Shown one piece after another: positions 24,251 to 36,175 of a DNA stretch of 64,000 nt. Position numbers and translations under genes: made by a program. Location of the stretch: assembly GCA_035578905.1 (NCBI GenBank), contig JAQJVL010000176.1, forward strand, positions 124,001 to 188,000. The letters are read 5' to 3'. Every line of letters starts with the position of its first letter. Position 1 is the stretch's first letter. Below the pieces are notes generated by a model. That model did not search any database, was not told the origin of the DNA, and was given only the letters and a program-made list of their open reading frames with translations. Origin of the DNA: Stictocephala bisonia (taxonomy: Eukaryota > Arthropoda > Insecta > Hemiptera > Membracidae).

Positions 24251-25032
24251 TTAACTATTAACTACTAATCTGGGGTAATTTTTTGACCCCAGAGTGTAAT
24301 TATTTTAATTTTATTTCTTTTGTACTTGCAGGACTGTCTTCTCTCTTTATCTGATCTCTTTTTAGCTAATGATATATACGGTGCATGTGGTGGTTTCTTG
24401 TTCGGTCACTCCATATCTGGATGGGAAGCTTCTGGAGTCAGCGGTAGTAGTTAATTAGACTTTTCTCTTTTTTTCATTATTTATGATTTGAAATTTTATT
24501 TCTAAAGAAGGAGATTTGAATTATGTCCTTGAGGAAATGACAGAAAACATTCAACTGTGTACGTTATTTGCAAAAAGGTAGTGTGCAAAGCCCATAGCAA
24601 AGTGAGTGTTAAGATTGAAAAGTGCCAATAAAGCAAATTGGAAAGTAAGAAGGAAAGTAAGAACTTCAGAACAGGTTTCTCTTTACTTTAGCACTTACGG
24701 GGCCAAGAACTATAATTGCTTTTAATATAGGTCTAGTTATAAAAGATAATATATAGTTTTGATTTTTATAATCACTAAGGGTAAAAAGTAATTTTTGTTG
24801 TAAAATCTCTATTCAAGAAAATGTATTTGTAACATTAAAGAACATTTTAAATAAAAACTGTTTTATTTATAAAATAATACCCAAAAATAGTGTTATTTAC
24901 TAGAAGACAAGATAGAGAAAAGGTTGCTATTATTTAAGCTATTAAAAAAATATTTTTTAGATTTTTAACGTGTTTTTTTGTTGGGGTCAGTTTTGACCCC
25001 ACAATAAAATAAACAGAGTAGTTAAGTGTTAA
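24251..25032. mobile_element. piggyBac-like MITE with TTAA ends
   Basis: The left end TTAACTATTAACTACT is mirrored by the right end, whose complement is TTAACACTTAACTACT, so a ~16-base inverted repeat begins with TTAA on both sides. Just inside each end lies a palindrome: TGGGGT...GACCCCA at ~24271-24291 and TGGGGTCAGTTTTGACCCCA at ~24982-25001. The TTAA target and subterminal palindromes fit piggyBac-superfamily non-autonomous elements. The interior (~700 bp) has no transposase. A 108-codon minus-strand frame (24934-25260) crosses the right boundary and is not real. Confidence 0.65.
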
Positions 25033-26589
25033 GGAAAAGGGCTCTATATTACTGTTTGCATTCTTCAGGTAGCGGCCTCCAGCGACGTGGCTAATATCGC
25101 ATTGTAAGAAGTGTCCCGGCAAGATTGTCACGGACTCCTCTACATTGTTAGTGGTCACGCCCTTGGTTTTTATCAACTTGAGATTGTAACCTCCTGACCT
25201 CGAATACACTGATAGTAAAAATTTAAACACTTCTAGAGTTGTAAAAGTGTGTACAGACAATCAGTGTTTGTTTAACAGTGGTAGGATTACAATTAGGAAT
25301 CTGAAATATCTTCTTAGAATTCAAATGAGTTTTGCATTTATTTATTGTTTTTGGAACCTTATATGATTGAATAATGATTTATTTTCCTATTCAAGTACAA
25401 ATATTAAACAAAATGATTGGCTTAGGATTAAATTGACCACAGTTTACAGTATTGGTGGTCAGTAGTAAAAGATTATTTAACATTAGAAAAACAAAATATT
25501 TAGGCCAGTCCTAACACTTAAACATCTCTCTGCTACGCTTTATGTTTAATGTTGGTTTTGGGATTATTTTAACTAATAAAGTATAAAAACACTAATGTTT
25601 ATTTGTTTGTTTCAGTTGATCGAGCAGGTAGGACTCAGATATGGTTTGTACTTTTAAAAAATATGGACACTTTGCAATTACATACCACTAATTTAGATGA
25701 AAGACAAGCTTGGGTGTTAAAATAGCCATTCTTTTAAATTATAAGAAAAATCTTTGTGATTGTCACTAGATTTTATATGTTCTCGCAACTGATTAAAATA
25801 GTTTGGCCCATTGTATTAGTAGTATTGCTTAAAATCATTTTCGGTGACTTTTGGGAGTTTGACAATTTACTTCTAGAATTGTGTAGTAGTTTAGATGTTT
25901 CTGTATTGCCAATTTATTATAAAATTTTAAGTATATGTTGGTTCTAGCACTTAAGATAAAAATAGGTGCAAAGTTTATATATTTTTCTTTTATTTTTTGA
26001 GAATAGATACGCCTTGAAGTTTTACTCAGCTTTAATGAGTGAATGAACACTTGCAGGACTTGTAATAATATTTAATAAATTAAGTTTAGTTAGTAAACAT
26101 TTTGAAAATAATGCATCAGTGATAAATGCGTAAGCAGATTTGTGCGTACGAAGAAGGTTCATATAGTGAATAAGAAAAGTAGGGAAGAAACTCTGCAAAC
26201 TATTTTGCGATATGTTGGTAATATTTAGTTAATACTTAAGGATATAGGGCCTAAGAGAGGACTGATGTCTCTAGGTATCGAACGACTCAACAAAGTGATT
26301 ATAATTACATAACATGTGGTAAGGAAAAAAAATATAATAAAATCACAGCTCGTTACACACCTCATAAACCTGATATTTAGAGTATATTTCAGGTGGTATT
26401 TTTAGTAACAATCCCTCCTGATATTCTTACGTTGTTTATGACACAACAAATAAAAACTGTCTTAGTTTGAAAAATAGGAAGACTGGCGGGTTAGGCAAAC
26501 TTTGTCATAAATATACTAAATTGAAATTACTGAGAATATTCACAATACATTTTTAAAGGTATCAGTGTAGAATTATGGCTTCCTTACGA
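25033..26589. other. AT-rich non-coding stretch
   Basis: I see no gene, repeat array or transposon boundary. Short frames on both strands around 25756-26050 overlap and are low-complexity. Confidence 0.5.
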
Positions 26590-27050
26590 TGTCCAGTCAT
26601 AACTGACCCATTCACATCGCGTTGGTGAGCTATTCGCCTTTATGACTGGTCGGCGAAAACAATTTGGCTGGAAGCCGCTGATGTGGGTGCGGCGGCGATT
26701 AGGCGCGCGTGATCAAAGAATGGCATGGACGATGCAGTCGTGAGCCTGGACCGGGCGCCTGCGGCCAGCGTGACAGACACTGTCGGGAAAGTTGCGACGG
26801 ACAGGTGGCCGGTCGGTTCTAGTAATTAATTGGGCAGTCACTTCCGTGTTAGGCCTCCTTCCTGTATGATGTTTATGACCGCTTGGACATCGTTCGTACT
26901 GGTGAAGGGAGAGGTTAGGAATATTCATTGTACTCATTAAATCGATGTCAAGGCCTTCACACGCCTTATTAGCTGGTGCTCGCCGCTGTTCCGGGTCACC
27001 CGGACCCCCTCTCCCCTCCCTGTAGTCTCCTGCCGTCGCTACCAGTGTAT
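26590..27050. other. GC- and CpG-rich patch
   Basis: About 450 bases contrast with the flanking AT-rich DNA, with many CG dinucleotides (for example GGTGCGGCGGCGATTAGGCG near 26686). A 74-codon minus-strand frame (26713-26937) is present but unrecognised. It may be a promoter-like or conserved non-coding segment, or an exon. Nothing in the sequence decides. Confidence 0.35.
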
Positions 27051-28144
27051 ACAGAAAAACCCATGGTTAATAACGGACTATTTTTTTACAGTAGGCCTAT
27101 AATTGAAATATATGATGTAAAAAAATTAAAATAAAAAAATTACATGCATAAACTTTTTTATGACAAGCTACTACAATATATGTGAAAGAAAATGCTAATT
27201 CTATATAAGTAAATAAGCAATCATTAATACACTTAAATCAATAACAATTTATATACAAAATATTGTAAACTATTACCCTTAGCTAATCTTAAGTGATGGT
27301 GTAGATATAAAAATAGTTTTATTCTAGTTAACATGACATCAAAACTGTACTGGTAAATATACAAGAAGTATTACTATGGCATTAATGGAGTTATAATTAT
27401 TATCTTACGTACTCGAAATTTAAGTATACTACAATTAACGTCATCATATTTTATCGCACTGTGAAAAAATAACTCTTTTCATTTGTGTAATTCAGTATCT
27501 CCCAATCAGTTTTTCTACTTAATTGAAATCGAAACTGTTGTACACTCCTTTGTGTAACCTTTAACATAACCGACACTGCAATAGATAATAAAATAAAGTA
27601 ATTCGATTCGAAAACGTTTCGATATCTTTGTAAAACCTAATTTGTAAAACCTAAATTTACTTTGATGGCTAACAAAAAGAGGCATTTGGTTATTCACTCT
27701 CGAGTCGAAAATTTATCTCTACTTCCACACTCACTATTGTTATAGAAACTTTTATTTTGTCGAATGTCATGCTTTTATAATTTGTATTACCAAAACTTAC
27801 GCAAAATTCGCTTTAGTAGTGCCAATTTGTTTTTGCCATTATTCCCCCATTGAAGGTGGGTTGGATTGTTTTATAGTGTATTGAGATAGAATTAAATTAA
27901 AAAAAAAATAATAAATACAAAGTGTTTATACTTGCAACATAAAAGAGTATCATAAAATACCTTTCAATGTAATCTCAACCTTATATTGCAACAGAGGCTT
28001 AATGTTACTCTCCGTAAGTAATTTAAAATACTTACGCTGAATATATGCACTGATAAAAAGAACTGTTCATGTCCAACCAGGTCAAATGCAGTCGCAATAT
28101 TTCAAATGTCATGTGGTAAATTGATTTGAGACTAGATTAAGATG
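27051..28144. other. AT-rich non-coding stretch
   Basis: No gene or repeat recognised. The sequence is A-rich near 27900. Confidence 0.5.
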
Positions 28145-28895
28145 GAGACTCCAACACATGGTTGCACCGATGGTGCAGTCACAGTGCGGCTTGGGACAGC
28201 GCTGTAATAAGCTCCTCAGTGGTAGAGACTCCAACGCACGGTTGTACCGATGGCGCAGTCACAGTGTGGCTTGGGACAGCGCTGTAATAAGCTCCTCAGT
28301 GGTAGAGACTCCAACGCACGGTTGTACCGATGGCGCAGTCACTGTGCGGCTTGGGACAGCGCTGTAATAAGCTCCTCAGTGGTAGAGACTCCAGCGCACG
28401 GTTGTACCGATGGCGCAGTCACAGTGCGGCTTGGAACAGCGCTGTAATAAGCTCCTCAGTGGTAGAGACTCCAACGCACGGTTGTACCGATGGCGCAGTC
28501 ACAGTGCGGCTTGGGACAGCGCTGTAATAAGCTCCTCAGTGGTAGAGACTCCAGCGCACGGTTGTACCGATGGCGCAGTCACAGTGCGGCTTGAGACAGC
28601 GCTGTAATAAGCTCCTCAGTGGTAGAGACTCCAACGCGCGGTTGTACCGATGGCGCAGTCACAGTGCGGCTTGAGACAGCGCTGTAGTAGCTCCTCAGTG
28701 GTAGACACTCCAACGCACGGATGTACCGATGGCGCAGTCACAGTGCGGCTTGAGACAGCGCTGTAGTAGCTCCTCAGTGGTAGAAACTCCAACGCACGGT
28801 TGTACCGATGGCGCAGTCACAATGCGGCTTGACACAGCGCTGTAGTAGCTCCTCAGTGGTGAAGACTCCAACGAACGGTTGTACCACAGCACGGT
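28145..28895. repeat. 80-bp tandem repeat, 9-10 units
   Basis: The unit starts GGTAGAGACTCCAACGCACG and continues 'gttgtaccgatggcgcagtcacagtgcggcttgggacagcgctgtaataagctcctcagt'. It recurs every 80 bases from 28145. The last three units are 78-79 bases because 'gtaataagc' is shortened to 'gtagtagc'. Four overlapping 65-codon plus-strand frames, each offset by 80 bases, are the same repeat read in different phases. The part 'gtagctcctcagtggtagag' resembles a tRNA D-arm with a small insertion. Confidence 0.96.
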
Positions 28896-31429
28896 TTGGT
28901 TCAGTCACATCACGGCTTAGTGCAAGTAGGCTTAATTGATGACACGACAACAAGACTCAAATATATTGGAGTATCATATCTAAATGTTGGATTTTATAAC
29001 ATTATCGTGTATTGTATTCATTTACTCTTTAATTAAATTAGTACTGTATGCCAATTACAATACATCTGGAATTACTCGAGTTTTGTTGTACGATGACGGT
29101 TACTTTACTTTCTTGATTTTTTTTAGATCTTAATTCTATATAGGTGCTTTTATTCATTTAATTCATAGCAAATGTATATTATTAAACCCATTCACAGAAA
29201 TTGAACATTTTAAATAAGTGTATAACTTAAATGCTTGTTATCATTTGTTCGCCTAAATATTCAATATTAGTTCCTTATTCATTTATATTTTGATTGTTTA
29301 CTTCTATATTGGTTTTTTAAGTACAGGCCTAACTATAGTGTTTCCGCTTTAAATGTAATAAAAATCGGGAACTCTTTGTGTCTAGAGCATTTAAACCGGG
29401 AGGAAAGTTGGCAAACCTGCACTTTGTAGAAAATCCTGCAAAAATGTTCCATGGTCAGATAGTGGCTGGGTCAGGGGGGACAGTTGTTGAGGAGAAAGTC
29501 CTCAGTTATTGACGAAGGACCTCATTCACAGATACAGCACCTGTCGCTAGTAACTCGCTCCACTTCAAATTGGGCTTTACCTTACCTATGCTACCCCCAC
29601 AAATGTTATTTATTAATGCCCAAAGTCAATGTTACTTTTGCTTTTTATCAAATATTTAAAATTACTGTACTTAACTTAATTATTTTATAAACGTTAACTG
29701 CACTTTCTAAGCATAGTATTTAATATTATAAAAGGTTAAAATACCTGTAATTTATTTTATTCTTCTAATTTATAACCAGAAATCAAAATTAGCACTAAAA
29801 TTATTCGTCGAAAATCATTCAATAGAAAACATAAATTCTGATGTGAAACTTTTTACATAAGTAGAAGAAATCAAGAATGTTAGATTGTATTGTGCAATAC
29901 GAGATATATACAGCAACAAAAATTAATTCTAATGACATTTTAAATGAACAATTAAAATATTCAACAAACATTCTATTTGATAAGATTAACTCAATAAACA
30001 AAACAGCTTAACATAAACAAATATTCCAGCAAAAAATAACCTATCTTATCCCTGAAGATGTGACTTTATGTCATGAAATTGCAATAGGATTTATGCAATC
30101 AAAGAATTGAAGACGCATTTTACATGTATTTTAACCTTTTATAATATTTAAATACAGTTCGGATGCTATATTGGATAAAATAATATTTAAACCATTACAA
30201 CTGCAGTATTTTCTTTTCTTCAAGCAATGGTCGAATCGTAGAATATGAAAAATTGTCAGTGATTTCTTATTCGTTAAAAGCAAGTCGATAGTAGTTTTCT
30301 TGATGGATTTACCATAAAATATTCTAATTGTCAACAACAACTTAATTTCTATTTATGTAAACAAAAGTCAAACTAGAAAAAAGGTATTCATATGTACCGG
30401 ACAAAGCAATTATTTCACATTTTAACTGAGCTGGGCTTAAAGCATTACAATCTTAGGGTATCATAAAGAACAGTACTGATTATAACTTCCTGTACCGGTT
30501 TTGAAACCGTGATTGTAGTGAATTTTTCAAATATATCTTCTTAATTCGCATTCTTCATGGAAGTTTCTACTTGGCTCACGACCTTTTTCTGAATAAATCA
30601 AACGATAGTATGTTTGATATCAGTAATTGTTCAAAGCCTGGCATCTTCTACAATTTATCATAGAAGCTACTACTATTAGATCCCTACTTCAAGTTGCAAT
30701 AATTTTAACTATCTCTTCTATGGACTACTTGACTTCATTGTCTTCCATCTTCAGACTAATCCATTTCTAGATTGGAGTTTCCTTTCCAATGGTATAATTG
30801 ACTTATGTAACCTGAAAATGCAACGTATTGTTGAACACTCGAACCAAAGGGATTATAGTCCATTGAATTGCTTCACTTACTCTAAGAGCGTGACTCAGGG
30901 CGTCACGAGTCGGTCAGCAAACTGACTGCTGCCTCTCCCGTGTCATATTTCACGCGATAATCGCCCGCTAAGGGCTACGACGTCACTTATCGCCTCGTGT
31001 GATACGGCCGATCGTGATGGTAGACCTATTCATTACAATATCGACGCCAGGAAAGTGGACATATCGCTGGTGTTATGAATCGTAACCGTCCGGGCTGTGG
31101 GCTATGGGCTACGAACTATCCCACCGTCGTGAGGTTAACCGAGCGAAATAGTTTGTCAAAGTCAACAGTTATGGTCGGTGCATGGTTCAGCCGTGGCAGA
31201 TACGGAACGATAACGTATGCAAGGAAAGTGGAAATGTTCTTCCTCCTTTTTCCTACCATGGTTGAATGGGCAGCTTGTTGTCTAGTTCCGTAGAAACGTT
31301 ATACAAATTTAATACGTCCTTTATTTTTTTCTTTAGCAGAAGTGGTTGTTCTGTAGAAGAAAATATATTTTATATTAAAAATATCAATTACAAGTTAATA
31401 ACACGTAATAACAGTTTGGGACGTTAAGT
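28896..31429. other. Non-coding stretch with GC-rich patch at 30880-31290
   Basis: AT-rich sequence with no recognised gene. A second CTGA-N-GA/hairpin/GAAA motif lies at 30052-30078. The segment 30880-31290 is CpG-rich and includes TTTCACGCGATAATCGCCCG and a GACGTCA half-CRE near 30979. It may be regulatory. The plus-strand frame 31075-31293 in it is unrecognised. Confidence 0.4.
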
Positions 31430-32483
31430 TGTAACAGGTCCACCAAATTGACGAATAAATTAATTTAAATTAAATAAATGATAAATGATTTTATTGAAGA
31501 AATAGAAATATTTAATTAAAATAATCAACGAACATTCAAATAATATTCGGAAATCGTTGTAAGTAAATAACCAGCCAGCTAGGGAAGTGAATAGAGATAT
31601 TCATTCTAGGGCAGTCTTCTGAGAATTGAGTAAACAACATTCCTTTTCATTATTATCAACACAGACATGGGCTGGCCTGTTCCAGGAAAATCTCGCAGAA
31701 AACATGTGCCGTCGCGTCGTTGGACGAGTCTACATGGCAACCCAAAGGGGAGTCACTATGACAAAGCAGAGGTTGAGTCCGGAAGACGTTTCTAGTTTAA
31801 AAAGACAGCCGGTGGGAGCAGCACTTGCTGGGGTCAGGACCGCGTGGCATAAGCGAAAGTGGAGTCTCTGACCCAATACGATTAGTTTTAACGGACAAGA
31901 AAGTAGGAGGGGGAATGTACTCCAGCGTCTTGGAGGCATCAAGCACTTTGCATCCATCTTTGGAAGAAATAACACAGGAACATGGTGTTCCTCCCGGTAG
32001 AATACATGAAAACCGCGTGTGATTGTGTTTAAAGTATAACTAAACTCTTTAAATACCAATACATATTCGTTGTCAAAGAAAGATTTCAATAAATACAAAA
32101 CTTTTTGCGTAGTTTTTAAAAGGTTAAACAGTAGCGAATTATTAACACATGAAGATGAAGTGGGGTTTCACCAAGACAATTCAAGGACAATAAGATAAGT
32201 TTTAGTTATAAAAAGATCAAATCATATTTTAGAAATCAGTTTTTAATAAGTAATTGAAATCATGTTTATTATAATAAAAATTTATCAGAAAGTAAAGTAA
32301 AAAATGATGTTAATAAAGTAGCTTTTCAAAACAAGTTTCAATTTATTGTAATTTTACAGCCTCACCAATTTACCCACATTTAAACCCTGAGTTAAGATAA
32401 ACAATTTTAATTTGCATAAATATTTTATCAAATTATTAAGAAATTTAACTTAAAGTAACTCATCCTAAGAGAGAGAGGTTACA
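31430..32483. mobile_element. Solo LTR, copy 1 (1,054 bp)
   Basis: The copy begins TGTAACAGGTCCACCAAATT and ends AGAGAGAGGTTACA, the TG...CA form of a long terminal repeat. The four bases AAGT directly precede it (31426-31429) and follow it (32484-32487), a perfect 4-base target duplication. A second copy with the same ends and internal blocks lies at 52513-53554 with a different duplication. No internal retrotransposon sequence is attached, so this is a recombined solo LTR of a Ty3/Gypsy- or BEL-like element. The open frames inside it (31626-31871, 31730-32098, 31825-32022) overlap on both strands and are not genes. Element strand is not assigned. Confidence 0.92.
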
Positions 32484-32739
32484 AAGTCAATGGCCATATA
32501 ACTTAGAAAATGTAGTTTAGAACTTAGGTGTCTGCTACACATGCCGCAAAATGGGATTTTACTATCTAAAATGCTAATGGTAATTTAAAAAAATGATACC
32601 AGCGTTATTTACGACCGTACAATAACGGTTAAGTTAAACTTGCCTTGTTTTGAACTAAAACACAATTACTGGTGCCCCTGAATTCAGCTTTTAATTTATA
32701 TAAAATAATAAAAATCTAATTTCTTACCTAAATAAAATC
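32484..32739. other. Short AT-rich spacer
   Basis: Sequence between the solo LTR and the 3' end of the non-LTR element. Nothing else is seen. Confidence 0.6.
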
Positions 32740-32945
32740 TAAAATAATAATAATAAATCCTTTATTGCATAAAACAATATAAAAAACATTGTATCGCAAA
32801 CGTCAGTATTAACATTAATTAACCTAAGGCCCTAATTTAACCAATCATTCATAACAATAAATACACACAAACATACATACAAGGAGAGCATTCACACAAA
32901 TTACCTATATTGTTTGAAACTCCTACAACAGTCAACGGGATGTGT

Positions 32946-34218
32946 CTAGCCAATTAAGTTGGTCTCCCAGTCGTGTGCTAGGACGCTGTAAAAAGCCTGG
33001 GACAATAGTACGTTTCTCAAGCGGATCTTAAATATTTTTGAATTTGGAGCAATTTTAATTTCTTTAGGTAAGCTGTTAATTAATTTGACACCCAGCTTCG
33101 AGGGTAGGTGTTGATAGACTAACGTTCTGTGTTGCCCAGTACGGTAGTCATCTCTACCTCTGGTATTATAATTATGTAAGTCACTGCCCCTTATCAGGTT
33201 GCATTTGGACATACAATATAAAATTGTTTCTAGAATATACAAGCTATGCAGACTCAACAGCTTGAGTTATATGAACATTGGCTTGTTCGACTCTCTGCTC
33301 ATTAAAGTTGCAATAATACGGACTGCCTTATTTTGGAGTCTAAACACCCTCAAGAATTCACTATTTACACTACTTCCCCAAATCACCAGTCCATAGGTGA
33401 GGGTAAGTGAGACCATAATATGTCGTCATCAGTATCTGAATAGGGCAGTATTTAGAGACAGTCCTCACTACATAAATACCTGAGGATAACTTAGAGCATA
33501 CACTATTAATATGGTCATTCCACGTCAGACCTCTATCGTGGTATATTCCAAGGAATTTAGTGGACTCCACTTCTTCTAGCACAGAGTCCGCCAGTAAAAC
33601 TGAGGGGCTACTTCCGAAATCAATGAGCCTCAAACAAAAGTTGATGACCTGTGATTTTGTTAAATCTGTTTTAAGGTTCAGCATATTAAAATGCTGAGCA
33701 CAACTGTTCAAATGAAGGTAAACGTTTAATTCTAAGTTTTATTTACAGTTTTTACTAAAGCAAAGAGTCGTGTCATCGGCATATTGGACGAGTTAATCAT
33801 GCTGCAGTGATGAACCAATATCATTGACATAAATCAAGAACAAAAGTGGGCTGAGTATTGATCCCTGGGGGTGCCATAACTCAGCCGTTTGGATTTTGAA
33901 AGTTTGTTTGACATTTGTGCTTGCTGAGAATGATTTTAACCACAGGTGTGAAACACCTCTGATACCATACGTCTCAAGTTTTTGTAGTAGTAAACTGTGG
34001 TCAACATAGTTGAAAGCCTTGGAAAGGTCTAAGAATACACCTAGGGTGTGCTTGCGACCTTCAAGGCCCCTGACAATTCCATCGACAAGGCTCACAACTG
34101 CTTCTGTAGTCGATTTACCTTTCCTAAAACAAAACTGATTTTGTGAAAGCACGTTGTGTTTTTCAAAAAAGTTTATCGTTCGTGACAGAAAAAGTTTCTC
34201 GAAAATTTTACTGAACAC
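32946..34218 (-). pseudogene. Reverse transcriptase and C-terminal relic of copy B
   Basis: Broken RNA-directed DNA polymerase. The frame at 34218-33793 carries FRKGKSTTEAVVSLVDGIVR, then LDLSKAFNYVDHSLLLQKLE (motif A with catalytic Asp) and PQGSILSPLLFLIYVNDI (motif B). After a small frame disruption the catalytic QYADDTTL is readable at about 33787-33764. The C-terminal frames 33711-33370 (with ESTKFLGIYHDRGLTWNDHI) and 33257-32946 (with LHNYNTRGRDDYR and LGVKLINSLPKEIK) complete the LINE ORF2 tail. At least two frameshifts separate the blocks, so no full polymerase can be made. Confidence 0.9.
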
Positions 34219-34666
34219 GAGTAAAATAGAAATAGGCCTTAAATTATCTATTGAATGGAGGTCTCTTTTTTTTTTAATATTGGTGTTACTTTTGCTGCCT
34301 TAAGAAAATTTGGAAAAGTTACATTTAAAAAGGAAATGTTGACTAGCATTGTTAATGGGCTTAAAATATGCTGATAACATTTCTTAATCAGCCACATCGA
34401 AAGATAATTTATATCATTAGATTTTTTTAGAATGGAGGTGACGGATCAAAGAAGCCAGTTCGTCCTCTGTAACTAGGGCTAATGCCATGGAGGTTAGTGG
34501 ATTATACCCACGAGAAGGAGCTGAGGATGATTGCCCCGTTACAGGCCCTTGTTGAGCTATTGTAGAGAAGAACTCATCCGCCACTCGAGTAGCATCAGTT
34601 ACCAACTCGTCACCAATATTTAATATCTTTTGTTGTGCTTTTATTTTTTTCAGAATTAATTATGTT

Positions 34667-35560
34667 CTAGGTCGTTTTGGAAACATTACGTGAATTTAAA
34701 ATTTCATTGTTAATTTCATATACCTTGGCAGCGTTTATCACCTTATTGTATATTTTCTTATATTTTTTAACATATAGTTTGAAGTTAACATTATTTGTAC
34801 ACCTCATTAGTTCAGAGTAAAACTTTAGTTTTTCTCTTGAGACCAAAATTCCTCGTGTAATCCAGGGTATATTTTTAGACTGAATACAAGATTTGATTTC
34901 ATTAATCGGACAGCACAATCTTACGTAATACTTAAAACATTTTTCAAATGCATTGAAATTATCCTCGACAGAGTTGCTGTAATTTAAAAACTGCCAATTT
35001 TCTGTAGCTAATAAGTGGTTGAGAAGAGTTATATTTGCGGGCCTAGTGTACCTTATCTTACGAGTCCTTTTCTGGGCAGAGCCCGCTGATAACGGCCTCC
35101 AGGCCATATGGTCGCCGACAGCTGTGTTTACGACTGTAACTACGGTGTTAGGTATGTCTGTGATAACGTTATCAATTGTCGACTGAGATGCGATTGTAAC
35201 CTTGTGGAAGAGTTCACTAGCCACCCGAGGTCAAATTATTTTAAAGTATCTGCAAGTCGTTTTGTGGATGGATCTTCAATATCAAATGTATCAATGTTGA
35301 GATCTCCCGTAATAATGAAATATGATTAAATTACGAGTCGTAACGTTTGTGAGTAGCGTTTCTAATTTAGAACAAAATTCATTAATATTGCCACTAGGAG
35401 ACTTGTATAAGCCAATAATAATAATAATAATGTTTTTGATCTTCATAGCTGTTACTTCAAAATATTTTTCAGTCGAATTTTGAAGGGTGTAAACTTGTAA
35501 TTGTTTTTTGTAAATATTGCGACACCTCTCTCTTTGAAGGAGTTTCGACAAGTTGTTTGC
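34667..35560 (-). pseudogene. Endonuclease and linker relic of copy B
   Basis: Remains of the AP-type endonuclease that nicks target DNA for LINE integration. The frame 35551-35291 contains GLYKSPSGNINEFCSKLETL, followed by a degraded 'I.F..' strand where the family has its GDxN metal-binding motif. The frame 35224-34667 contains SQSTIDNVITDIPN and then VGDHMA, matching the family's final IDxV...SDH segment, with Gly in place of the usual Ser. Linker sequence follows, including IQSKNIPWITRGILVSREKL, which is typical of the stretch between endonuclease and polymerase. Frames are broken between the two blocks. Confidence 0.82.
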
Positions 35561-35848
35561 TAGTGTGTAGTTATCAATTTTATATAACGCTACCTATATT
35601 ACTGTTAATAAAACTGAGTTCTTTGCATAAAAGTATAAGTTCGTCCAGTTTGTTGCGCACTGTGCGTTCTGATGGAAAATTGTAATTTTTTCTTTGGAGA
35701 TGTCAGATTTTAAATTTTGAATGGTTTTTATTTTATTGTTGCTTATTTTTTAATTTTCCCGTTGACTAGTATAGGATTCTATAAAAAAGATAAAGTACTA
35801 GAATTCACAATGTGTGCCTCAATTGACAAAGGGGATGGAACATCATCA

Positions 35849-36171
35849 TGGGTAGAAGGCCGCACAACTATTGGCTGGGAGCTGGTGACGGCTTCGGCGT
35901 AAGTGTCGTAGTGCAGGGCCGGGTGAATTTGGCGGTGAGAGGTTCATCGCAGGTGTTCGGAGGACGGGCTGTCGTCTCTCCGTTGGAAGGCTCCTCACTA
36001 CCATGTCCGCCAGCAGCCGCTTGCCCGCATGGAGAGGTGTTGGCCGTGCCTAGTAAAATACTTCAGGTCCACCTTGTCAAGGTTAAGCACCTGGATGTTG
36101 TGTCGGGCAGCCAGTTTCTCTATGAAGGTATTTACTAGGACGGTTTCTTCATGGTACAAACTACTTGGATC
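35849..36171 (-). pseudogene. ORF1 esterase-like C-terminal relic of copy B
   Basis: Reading the minus strand from ~36171 gives a frame with VLVNTFIEKLAARHNIQVLN and then YFTRHGQHLSMR. After a one-base frame shift near 36033 it continues as GKRLLADMVVRSLPTERRQP and on to a proline-rich tail that stops near 35849. The HGxHLxxxGK pattern is the C-terminal signature of the SGNH/GDSL esterase-like domain found in ORF1 of CR1/L2-type non-LTR elements. Its His is the catalytic histidine in that family. The N-terminal part is not recognisable. It lies just upstream of the endonuclease relic, as expected for a two-ORF element. Confidence 0.7.
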
Positions 36172-36175
36172 TTAG

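Larger units (their letters stand above)
32740..36175 (-). mobile_element. Decayed near-full-length non-LTR retrotransposon (copy B)
   Basis: A minus-strand LINE-type element whose relics appear in the expected order: ORF1 C-terminus (36171-35850), endonuclease (~35560-35130), linker (35120-34670), reverse transcriptase (34218-33760) and C-terminal region (33711-32946). The 3' end carries an AATAAAGG signal and a short (TTA)n tail near 32742-32765. It is interrupted by many stops and frameshifts and by a patch near 34230-34660 that is hard to align, so it is clearly older than copy A. The 5' end is uncertain and may reach beyond 36175. It differs from copy A in RT sequence and tail type, so it belongs to another family of the CR1/Jockey-like superclade. 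Confidence 0.85.

Noticed and set aside
24934..25260. 108-codon minus-strand frame
   Set aside because: It crosses the right end of the piggyBac-like MITE and has no family motif.
25600..25640. 12-nt microexon (…tttgtttcag|TTGATCGAGCAG|gtagga)
   Set aside because: Splice-like flanks occur by chance at this rate in AT-rich DNA, and no adjoining exons are visible.
28145..28895. CRISPR-like array
   Set aside because: The whole 80-bp unit is conserved, so there are no unique spacers. The setting is a eukaryotic minisatellite.
31626..32098. Overlapping frames on both strands (81 and 122 codons)
   Set aside because: They lie entirely inside a solo LTR. The related copy at 52513-53554 does not keep the frames.
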